From the NCBI GenBank assembly GCA_016930645.1, contig JAFGGH010000065.1, positions 1 to 54,327 of the forward strand: 54,327 bases of DNA. The letters run 5' to 3'. Position 1 is the first letter of the stretch. Every line of letters starts with the position of its first letter. The translations under genes were made by a program, and so were the position numbers. Below the pieces are notes generated by a model. That model was not told the origin of the DNA, searched no databases, and saw only the letters and a list, made by a program, of their open reading frames with translations. This document shows, one piece after another, positions 47,731 through 54,327 of the stretch. This DNA is from Sedimentisphaerales bacterium. GTDB lineage: Bacteria; Planctomycetota; Phycisphaerae; Sedimentisphaerales; Anaerobacaceae.

Positions 47731-47758
47731 TTGCCTCTTTGGCAATCACTGCTATAAT
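47731..47758 (+). promoter_or_regulatory. Promoter of lptB-def-fmt-rsmB
   Basis: TTGCCT (47731-47736), a 16-base spacer and a perfect TATAAT (47753-47758) precede the lptB ATG at 47799 by 40 bases. This argues against an upstream start at 47688. Confidence 0.6.
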
Positions 47759-47798
47759 AGCCCAAAAAGATAAGGATATTTCTCTGCGGGATTTAACT

Positions 47799-48545
47799 AT
47801 GAATGATGGATCGCTTCTCGAAACACAGGGCCTGGTAAAATGCTACTCGGGCAGGGCGGTGGTAAACCATGTGGATATTTCCATAGGCCGGCAGAGCATT
47901 GTCGGCCTGCTCGGTAGAAACGGCGCCGGAAAAACCACCAGCTTTAGAATGATTATGGGAATGATTACACCCGACGAAGGACAGGTCTTCTTTGACGACA
48001 ATGATATAACAAGGCTCCCGATGTACAAACGCGCTCGCCTTGGCCTGGGCTACCTCTCACAGGAGCCGAGCATCTTCCAGAGACTCACCGTCCGTGATAA
48101 TCTCTACGCTATTCTTGAAACTATGTCCATCACAAAAGACGAACGCGACCGAAGGGCTGAAATGCTTATCGAACGTTTTGGTCTGTCCGAGGTCGCCCAA
48201 AGCCAGGGCAGATTTCTGTCGGGTGGTGAACGAAGAAAGCTCGAAATCGCAAGGGCGATGGTAACAGAACCTTCGCTGATATTGCTGGATGAGCCGTTCA
48301 GCGGTGTCGACCCTATCGCAGTCGAAGAGCTACAGCACGAAATAAAACGCCTCGTTGACGCTGGTGTCAGTATCCTTGTTACAGACCACAATGTCGAAAG
48401 AACCCTTGAAGTGGTGGATGAAGCCTATATCATAGACCATGGCACGGTAATAGCCGCAGGTCCGCCCGCGGACATTATCAGAAACGAAACCGTAAGAAAA
48501 ACTTATCTCGGAAATACTTTCGATGGTACCGAATTCGACAATTAA
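47799..48545 (+). CDS. lptB: LPS export ABC transporter ATP-binding protein LptB
   Basis: This 248-residue ATPase powers LPS extraction by LptFG. Walker A (LLGRNGAGKTT), the Q-loop, signature LSGGERRKLEIARAM and Walker B (LILLDEPFSGVDP) are intact, and PIAVEELQHEIKRLVDAGVSILVTDHNVERTLEVVDEAYIIDHG matches LptB. ATG 47799 is chosen over an in-frame upstream ATG (47688) because the promoter lies between them. def begins 6 bases after the stop. Confidence 0.93.
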   Translation: MNDGSLLETQGLVKCYSGRAVVNHVDISIGRQSIVGLLGRNGAGKTTSFRMIMGMITPDEGQVFFDDNDITRLPMYKRARLGLGYLSQEPSIFQRLTVRDNLYAILETMSITKDERDRRAEMLIERFGLSEVAQSQGRFLSGGERRKLEIARAMVTEPSLILLDEPFSGVDPIAVEELQHEIKRLVDAGVSILVTDHNVERTLEVVDEAYIIDHGTVIAAGPPADIIRNETVRKTYLGNTFDGTEFDN

Positions 48546-48551
48546 AAAATA

Positions 48552-49079
48552 ATGGCTGACCAGATAAATATAGACGACTGCAAAATTACTCATTACCCGA
48601 AAGATGTCCTTACAGGTAAAGCCGAACCTATCGAGCAAATCAATGACGATATCCGCCGGCTCGTCGAAAAGATGACGGATATTATGCTCGAAAGAAAGGG
48701 CGTCGGCCTGGCTGCGCCGCAGGCCGGAATCGGCTTGAGGCTTTTTATTATTTCTCTCGACAGCACAAGGGAAAATGTCCGCGTCTATATCAATCCGACG
48801 GTAAAAACGAGCGGAAAGTTAATCGGCCACGATGAAGGCTGTTTATCGGTACCAGGAATTTACACGAAGATTAAAAGGTACGAAAAGGCTACCGTCACCG
48901 CGACTGACATCGACGGCAATAAGTTTACCGAAGAAGCGGAAGGTCTCTATGCAAGAGCATTGCAGCACGAATACGACCACATTGAAGGTGTTACTATCGC
49001 CGACAAAATGGGCACCGCCGCAAAAATCGCCCACAGACGCCAGCTAAAAAAACTCATTGAAAAAAACACCAATTCCTGA
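48552..49079 (+). CDS. def: Peptide deformylase
   Basis: This 175-residue metalloenzyme removes the formyl group from nascent N-termini. All three active-site motifs are present: GVGLAAPQAGIG, EGCLSVPG (metal-ligand Cys) and QHEYDHIEG (the HExxH equivalent, HEYDH). It is followed by fmt, the gene for the enzyme that adds the formyl group, the usual pairing. Confidence 0.95.
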   Translation: MADQINIDDCKITHYPKDVLTGKAEPIEQINDDIRRLVEKMTDIMLERKGVGLAAPQAGIGLRLFIISLDSTRENVRVYINPTVKTSGKLIGHDEGCLSVPGIYTKIKRYEKATVTATDIDGNKFTEEAEGLYARALQHEYDHIEGVTIADKMGTAAKIAHRRQLKKLIEKNTNS

Positions 49080-49134
49080 TAATCCTGTTAACTATTATCT
49101 CTGTGTACTTTGTGTTCTCTGTGGCAAAACGAAT

Positions 49135-50085
49135 ATGAACATAGTTTTTATTGGAAGTGGAGAATTTGGCATACCGTGTCTCGATGCCGTGTTGGAATCT
49201 AAACACAGTATCGAGTTTGTCGTCACCCAGCCGCCTCGCGCTGCTGGCCGCGGTAGAAAAACAACTCCAACAGCCGTAGCATCCTGGGCAAAAGAGCATG
49301 CGATTTCGTTCATTGAAACAGATAATAACGCCAACCCATCGGTAATCAGTAAAGTTGCCGATACTAAACCGGATTTGATTCTGATGATTGCCTTTGGTCA
49401 GAAAATCTGCAACGAGCTGATAAATCTTTCTCCTAAAGGAATGATAAACGTCCACGGTTCACTCCTGCCGAAATACCGCGGCGCCGCGCCTATAAACTGG
49501 GCTGTCATAAACGGCGAGAATAAAACCGGAGCTACTATATTAACTGTCACCGAAAAATGGGACGCCGGAAAAATCCTCGCGACTGTTGAAACTCCAGTCG
49601 GGCTTCTTGATACCGCCGGTGACATCCGCGACAGAGTTGCTGCACTCGCTGCACCCGTTTTAATCGATACAATCGATAAAATCGAAAGTGGCTCCGCCGT
49701 TTACGTCGAGCAGGACCACAGCGCCGCCACACTCGCCCCTAAATTGAAAAAATCGAATGGCTTTATCGATTTCAATGCTCCGGCTATGCAGGTTCACAAC
49801 AAAATCAGGGGATTGTGGCCCTGGCCGGGCGCATCCGCCGATTTTCAATGCAAAAAATCAGCCAAAACAAAAAGAGTCACTTTTGCCCTTACCGAGCCTG
49901 TCGAATCACCTAAAAAAAGCTTAACAAACGGTACTTTAGATGATATAATGAATGTTACCTGTGAAACTGGTGCTCTTAAAATTTTGAAAATCAAACCCGC
50001 AGGGGGAAGCGTGATGAATTTCAAAGATTTTGTCAACGGGCACAGGGCACAAGCGGGTGACTTCTTTTTGAAAATTAATGAATGA
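49135..50085 (+). CDS. fmt: Methionyl-tRNA formyltransferase
   Basis: This 316-residue enzyme formylates initiator Met-tRNA with 10-formyl-THF. MNIVFIGSGEFGIPCLDAVLES, the catalytic loop MINVHGSLLPKYRGAAPINWAVINGENKTGATI (Asn, His and later Asp) and VHNKIRGLWPWPGA are diagnostic. ATG 49135 fits the family length; longer upstream readings run through a CTGTG/CTCTGTGG repeat. The end overlaps rsmB by four bases (ATGA). Confidence 0.94.
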   Translation: MNIVFIGSGEFGIPCLDAVLESKHSIEFVVTQPPRAAGRGRKTTPTAVASWAKEHAISFIETDNNANPSVISKVADTKPDLILMIAFGQKICNELINLSPKGMINVHGSLLPKYRGAAPINWAVINGENKTGATILTVTEKWDAGKILATVETPVGLLDTAGDIRDRVAALAAPVLIDTIDKIESGSAVYVEQDHSAATLAPKLKKSNGFIDFNAPAMQVHNKIRGLWPWPGASADFQCKKSAKTKRVTFALTEPVESPKKSLTNGTLDDIMNVTCETGALKILKIKPAGGSVMNFKDFVNGHRAQAGDFFLKINE

Positions 50086-51497
50086 ACATTACTGAGTATC
50101 CAAATAACTCAGCGCGGCTTGTTGCTGTGGAAGTTTTGAACCGGTTTGACAAGACGCAAAAACGGCAAAATAGCCGCGCGCAAAAGCAATCTGCTTACGC
50201 GTCTGATATTCTCAACGAATTGCTTGATACAACCGACCAGAAGCAGCGTGCCACCGACCTTGTTATGGGTACCATCAGACACCACGGTTCCATTGACTCT
50301 GTGCTTTCCGCTCTTGCCGATACTCCCGCAAAACGGGTTGCTCCCGAGTTGATAAATTTCCTGCGCGTGGGTTTATATGAGTTGATATATTGTCCGCAGA
50401 CACCGGAGTATTCAATCATAAACGACGCCGCCGAAAACACAAAAACCCGCGGCGGAGAAAAACAGGTCGGATTTGTAAATGCCGTACTGAGAAAGATTGC
50501 TTCGAGAATCAATGCGCGAAGTCATGAAATCACCGCTCAGAACATCAGGCAGAATTTGCCCCAGAACACTTCGGTCGGCTGCGTCTTTGACAGGTGTTTC
50601 CTCGCCGACCCGCAAATCCAGCCCGCCGACTACTTCAGCACCGCCTATTCAATATCGCGCTTCCTTATTAACGAATGGCTCGATGAATTCGGATATGATA
50701 AGACCCGTCAAATCTGCATAGCATCGAACAGAAAAGCCGGTATCTACCTTAGACCCAATACCCTCAAAACCAGCACTTATAAACTTGCCGAGCTTCTTAC
50801 CCACACAGGCCTTGGCATCGACATTACTGCCGATGACAGGATGATTAAAATTGATTCGCCGGGCAATATAATGTTACTCCCCGGTTTCGAGGATGGCCTC
50901 TTCACCGTTCAGGATCCGACAGCTTCTCTGCCCGCAATTGCCGCCGAACCCAAACCGCAAATGAAAATCCTCGACCTCTGTGCAGCCCCCGGCACAAAGA
51001 CAATTCAGCTCGCCGAACTGACTAACGACAAAGCCGATATTTTCGCGACCGATATCAACAGCAGCAGGCTCCTTATGCTCGATGAGAGCATTAAAAGACT
51101 CAGCCTCAATTCCATAAAAACCATCCCTTATGAAAAGCTGAAAGAATATAACGAAATGAACGAGCAGTTTGACATCATCCTTCTGGATGTCCCCTGCTCG
51201 AACACCGGTGTCTTGGCCAAAAGGCCGGAAGTTCGCCTCCGCTTAAAACCGAAATCCGTGGAAAAGCTCGCAGACACCCAGGACGAGCTCCTTAAATCCG
51301 CCGCCGATTTAGTAAAACCACAAGGCCGAATCTGTTACAGCACCTGCAGTATTATCACCCTGGAGAATCAGCGGTGTATAAGCGAATTCCTTTTCGACCA
51401 TCCTCAATTCAAATTACTCAAAGAAAAATTAACTCTGCCCGAAGATAACAAGTTCGACCATGACGGCGGATACTACGCTATCCTCCTCAAAAAATAA
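50082..51497 (+). CDS. rsmB: 16S rRNA (cytosine-967-C5) methyltransferase RsmB
   Basis: This 471-residue m5C methyltransferase has an N-terminal NusB-like RNA-binding domain (residues 10-150) and a catalytic domain with VQDPTASLPAIAAEPKPQMKILDLCAAPGTKTIQLAEL (SAM site). The two catalytic cysteines are in LLDVPCSNTGVLAKRPEVRLR and ICYSTCSIITLENQ. It follows def and fmt in the common order. Confidence 0.94.
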   Translation: MNITEYPNNSARLVAVEVLNRFDKTQKRQNSRAQKQSAYASDILNELLDTTDQKQRATDLVMGTIRHHGSIDSVLSALADTPAKRVAPELINFLRVGLYELIYCPQTPEYSIINDAAENTKTRGGEKQVGFVNAVLRKIASRINARSHEITAQNIRQNLPQNTSVGCVFDRCFLADPQIQPADYFSTAYSISRFLINEWLDEFGYDKTRQICIASNRKAGIYLRPNTLKTSTYKLAELLTHTGLGIDITADDRMIKIDSPGNIMLLPGFEDGLFTVQDPTASLPAIAAEPKPQMKILDLCAAPGTKTIQLAELTNDKADIFATDINSSRLLMLDESIKRLSLNSIKTIPYEKLKEYNEMNEQFDIILLDVPCSNTGVLAKRPEVRLRLKPKSVEKLADTQDELLKSAADLVKPQGRICYSTCSIITLENQRCISEFLFDHPQFKLLKEKLTLPEDNKFDHDGGYYAILLKK

Positions 51498-51540
51498 ACC
51501 CTTTATCTATATTCTGTATTCGGTGTTCTGTTAGATGCTC

Positions 51541-52839
51541 TTAGTCCACCGGCTGAATGCTCATTCCCTTTTGGATTTTGTCACCGCCTTCGAGAGCTTT
51601 GCAATAGGCGATTTTTTCTTTGACCGAGGTAACTTCGAGAATACCGACCTTCGTCATTTCCACATCGAGCACTTCGCCTGTATCTTCGTCTACAAGCTCT
51701 TCGACACTGCCGACGCTGAATTTTTGCCCGATTCTTACGCCTTCGCGTTGGCCGCGGTTGATTATTATTTTGTCGTCTTTTACCATGGAAATACTTCCTT
51801 CCCACGGAATACTCTCAAGCTGTTTGATAAGGAAATCGACAGCCTGAGCGACCGCATCTTCACAGGCCTTGCCGACATTGTCTTTTTTGTGTCCGGACAA
51901 ACCACCGGTCAGACCGCCTAACCCGCCGCCAAAATATCCTACTTTGCCGCCTTTTCGATTGGATTTTCCAACGACATCCGTCGATGCTTTGACCTGGCCG
52001 GTTTCCGAATCGACAAGATAAATAGTAATATTGATTTCTGCGTGGTCTGCTTCGCCGCCTAAACTGATACCCTTAATATTGATTCCGCCCGACCCGCCGG
52101 TAGTGCTGTTCTGAACGTGCGTTATGGCACCTTTAACGAGCAGTTGCGCAGGCGTCATGCGCCCTATTTTTGGGGTCTTTTTGCCCTGGGCGACTCGTCC
52201 GCTTTCGCCGAAATCCTGTTCGACCATAGCCTCTTGACGCATTTGTTTATCACCAAGAACAATGAACCAGCCGGATTCCTGCAACGAGTTTGTCATAATT
52301 TCTGTAAAGCCGTGGCCGACGTCCCATTGGCCGCGCCAGTTGGCCTTGTTCTCAAAATCCGTCACCGTAATTGAATATCGAAGATTGCCGTGCGGTCTCT
52401 CAGCGGTCGGTTCGATTTTGTCGATTACCATTGCTATCGGATAGTCTTTTCCGCCGATATAATAGACTGTTCCCCAAACGCTGACAGAGCGGTCCTCCTG
52501 GCATGTCTTTTGGAGCTGCTCGCCGGTTCCGTAATTCTGATACATCTGTAAAGCCTGTGAATCTTTGGCGAGGTATGCATTGAAATTTTCGTTTGTTTTT
52601 CCAGGCCGATACACCTTGACTGCTGTGTATTTGTCGGCGCCGATGCCTTTACCTTCGAGCTCGAACGCTCCGCTGCCGAGCTCTCCCAGCCCGGCCTTGA
52701 GAACTATTGCCTGTCCGCTGATTTCTTGCTTGGCCTTTTTAAGCTTTGAAAACTCAAGCTCTTCGTAAGCTTCTGCCTGAGCAAACGAAAAAACCCAGAG
52801 CAAAGTTAATAAAAGCGGGAATAATCGAATCTTTTTCAT
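51541..52839 (-). CDS. Exported CsgG-like protein with a C-terminal FlgT/MreC-like beta domain
   Basis: This 432-residue protein has a signal peptide (residues 1-23, ending AQAEA) without a lipobox. The middle (about 190-345) resembles the CsgG/HfaB outer-membrane family: GHGFTEIMTNSLQESGWFIVLGDKQM, then AQLLVKGAITHVQNS, AEINITIYLVDSETGQVKASTDVVGK and a Gly-rich stretch. The C-terminal domain (about 350-432) contains IIINRGQREGVRIGQKFSVGSVEELVD, like FlgT C-terminal domains. AAGGAG precedes the ATG. Secretion-channel or envelope-assembly roles are known for relatives, but this function is unproven. Confidence 0.72.
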   Translation of the reverse strand: MKKIRLFPLLLTLLWVFSFAQAEAYEELEFSKLKKAKQEISGQAIVLKAGLGELGSGAFELEGKGIGADKYTAVKVYRPGKTNENFNAYLAKDSQALQMYQNYGTGEQLQKTCQEDRSVSVWGTVYYIGGKDYPIAMVIDKIEPTAERPHGNLRYSITVTDFENKANWRGQWDVGHGFTEIMTNSLQESGWFIVLGDKQMRQEAMVEQDFGESGRVAQGKKTPKIGRMTPAQLLVKGAITHVQNSTTGGSGGINIKGISLGGEADHAEINITIYLVDSETGQVKASTDVVGKSNRKGGKVGYFGGGLGGLTGGLSGHKKDNVGKACEDAVAQAVDFLIKQLESIPWEGSISMVKDDKIIINRGQREGVRIGQKFSVGSVEELVDEDTGEVLDVEMTKVGILEVTSVKEKIAYCKALEGGDKIQKGMSIQPVD

Positions 52840-53264
52840 TTGTCATCTCCTTATAAATTTTCGGATATCCTTATCAGGGTTATTACTATTATAATCCGCT
52901 CACTTTTGCAAGACCAAATTAACTGAGATTTCCACGATTTATTAGGGTCGTTTATCGGGGTGGCTGAAAAAAATCTGAGTAATTTGTGTTACCTGTCCCG
53001 AGCATGTCGAAGGAATCTGTGGCCAATATTGTGAAATCTGTTTGGAAACCTAATCCACATCTTTTCCACATAAAGCATTTACATCGTGTAAAACCTGTTA
53101 ATAAAAATTTTTTTTCGCGCGCAAGTCCGGAAAAATCAACCGCATCTGTAAAGTGGAAAAGAAAATTTCATAATCTGTGTTGAATTAAGTTCACATCTTT
53201 CAATAATTGCGGTAAAACAGGAAGAAAGAAACTCAGAGTTTTGTGCTGCCATAGGGGAGTTGCT
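52840..53264. other. Gene-free region upstream of dnaA with DnaA-box-like sites
   Basis: The 425-base gap has no gene. It holds TAATCCACA (53051-53059) and TTTTCCACA (53062-53070), spaced 11 bases apart. The second fits the relaxed DnaA-box consensus TTWTNCACA and the first has one mismatch. An AT tract, AATAAAAATTTTTTTT, lies near 53100-53115. A repeat phrase CCCGAGCATGTCGAAGG lies near 52998-53015. TTGAAT (53180-53185), 16 bases and AATAAT (53202-53207) may be the dnaA promoter. It could be an autoregulatory site or part of an origin. Confidence 0.4.
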
Positions 53265-54327
53265 ATGCAGAGTGTTGTCAGGGAAGACTTGGTCACGGCC
53301 ATAACCGGCGAGCTTGCTGAATTGGTCGGACAGCAGAAATACAGAATATGGTTTAAGTACTCGACGAAGTTTTCGGCCTCGGACGGCTATTTGAAAATTG
53401 GGGTACCTAATCTTTTTATCGCAGGCTGGCTTGAGAATCATTATTTGACTGAAATCAATCAGGTTGCGAAGAAGCATCTCGGTCCCCAGTCGAAAGTGAT
53501 TTTTGGTATCGACCCGGAGCTTTCCGGAAGGCAGCGTAAAACGCAGCTTGACTACCAGGCCCAGTTGGTCGCCAAAGCACAGGACAAAAAAAGAATAACC
53601 GGCAATGCCCGTCAGCCTGTCGGCAAAAAGCTGCTTAAATTAGGTCTGGACAGCTTTATAGTCGGCTCGTGCAATGAGTTGGCGTTCAACGCCGCAAAAG
53701 CAATTATTAATGACTCGAAGAGCCCATTTAATCCGCTCTTCATACACGGAGGTTATGGCGTCGGTAAGACCCATCTCGCGCAAGGGATATGCAACGAGGT
53801 GGCGAGGCACCGGCCCGGGACTGATTGGCTCTATCTATCGGCGGAAGATTTCGCCAATCAGTTTGTGCTGGCCTTGAAGACAAAAAAGCTGGAGGCTTTT
53901 CGTCATCGGATGAGGCAAACGGAGTTGTTCGCAATCGACGACATTCACTTCTTGGCCAGCAAACCCTCGACGCAGGAGGAATTTCTGCACACCTTCAACG
54001 CTATCGACCTCGCCGGAAAACAGGTCGTCCTGGTCTCCGACGCCCACCCCAAAATGATAGGCCAGCTCTCGGAAAAACTTGTCAACCGGTTCGTCTCCGG
54101 TATGGTCGTAAAAATAGACACACCCGGCTTTGAGGTCAGAAGGAACATCTGCTGCCAATACGCCCGGAATATGAAAAAGCATATCCCCGATGCGGTCATC
54201 AATTATATCGCCGAGCAGATCCGCTCGAACGTCCGCGAGCTTGAAGGCGCTCTCATTAAGGTAGTCGCCTTCTCATCTCTTCAGTCCAAACGCCTCGATT
54301 TGTATCTGGCCAAGGAAGTTCTCGCCG
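53265..54327 (+). CDS. dnaA: Chromosomal replication initiator DnaA, 3' end beyond the window
   Basis: ATG 53265, 7 bases after GGGGAG, opens a frame that is uninterrupted for 354 codons to the last base. Domain I begins MQSVVREDLVTAITGELAEL, domain II is short and polar (about residues 85-115), and domain III is the AAA+ core. Walker A is GGYGVGKTH, Walker B and the following segment read LFAIDDIHFLASK, and sensor and arginine-finger regions follow (VLVSDAHPKMIGQLSEKLVNRFVSGMVVKID). The helix RSNVRELEGALIKV is the strongly conserved DnaA segment. The DNA-binding domain IV lies outside. The gene runs through the right edge. Confidence 0.95.
   Translation, partial: MQSVVREDLVTAITGELAELVGQQKYRIWFKYSTKFSASDGYLKIGVPNLFIAGWLENHYLTEINQVAKKHLGPQSKVIFGIDPELSGRQRKTQLDYQAQLVAKAQDKKRITGNARQPVGKKLLKLGLDSFIVGSCNELAFNAAKAIINDSKSPFNPLFIHGGYGVGKTHLAQGICNEVARHRPGTDWLYLSAEDFANQFVLALKTKKLEAFRHRMRQTELFAIDDIHFLASKPSTQEEFLHTFNAIDLAGKQVVLVSDAHPKMIGQLSEKLVNRFVSGMVVKIDTPGFEVRRNICCQYARNMKKHIPDAVINYIAEQIRSNVRELEGALIKVVAFSSLQSKRLDLYLAKEVLA

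Noticed and set aside
47688-47798. N-terminal extension of LptB starting at ATG 47688
   Set aside because: A near-consensus promoter lies inside it and the extension does not resemble LptB proteins.
49057-49134. N-terminal extension of Fmt
   Set aside because: The extra residues come from a CTCTGTGG-type repeat overlapping the def end; the family N-terminus begins at ATG 49135.

Overview
The window is a gene-dense stretch of housekeeping chromosome from a diderm (LPS-making) bacterium of moderate GC content. LpxD, LpxI, LptB, Lnt, a dTDP-rhamnose set, a reduced dcw cluster (mraZ, rsmH, ftsL-like, ftsI, with no mur or ftsZ genes beside them) and several coiled-coil or HEAT-repeat envelope proteins fit Planctomycetota, most likely class Phycisphaerae. 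That placement is inferred from gene content and protein style; no rRNA is present to confirm it. There are no prophages, insertion sequences or CRISPR arrays. Intergenic gaps, and some genes, carry many short palindromic or A+C+G-rich repeats.

Layout. 1-1460: a RAMA-like fragment open at the left edge, a small GGQ release-factor-like protein, a 400-bp repeat cluster and tRNA-Lys(CUU). 1.6-3.6 kb: DUF47 protein plus PiT phosphate transporter, with a good promoter. 3.6-6.9 kb (minus): an exported protein-L-isoaspartate methyltransferase and an 801-aa membrane protein with a spermidine-synthase-like core. 6.9-7.8 kb: a hairpin, a possible structured RNA, the C-terminal remnant of a PagL-type lipid A deacylase, tRNA-Gly(GCC) with its promoter, and an 18-bp inverted-repeat element. 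7.8-10.9 kb: tig, clpP, clpP. 11-16 kb: a lipoprotein, an MNT/HEPN toxin-antitoxin pair, an orphan beta-class DNA methyltransferase, lnt and a HEAT-repeat lipoprotein. 16-22 kb: a rod-shape block made of an MreC-like coiled-coil protein, a 48-aa membrane protein, mreB, mreC, mreD and the PBP2 gene. 22-28 kb (minus): mraZ, a small ORF, rsmH, a LysM protein, ftsL-like, ftsI and a glycosyltransferase, with a likely MraZ operator. 28.4-31.9 kb (minus): a PAS/GAF sensor kinase and NarL-type regulator. 32.2-33.9 kb: rpmI, rplT, pheS. 34-39.8 kb: rfbACDB, two glycosyltransferases and a methyltransferase. 39.8-47.6 kb (minus): a tandem kinase-fold protein, lpxI, lpxD, mnmE, yidC and a phosphoesterase. 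47.8-51.5 kb: lptB, def, fmt, rsmB. 51.5-52.8 kb (minus): a CsgG-like exported protein. 53.27 kb to the end: the 5' part of dnaA, preceded by DnaA-box-like sites.

Taken together, the genes describe envelope construction (lipid A, O-antigen sugars, lipoproteins, wall elongation and septation) alongside translation and protein quality control. The most interesting signal is the repeat system. Related palindromic elements lie between genes and are also translated in frame inside several genes, including both penicillin-binding proteins, a glycosyltransferase and the DNA methyltransferase. This resembles the palindromic elements described inside Rickettsia genes.
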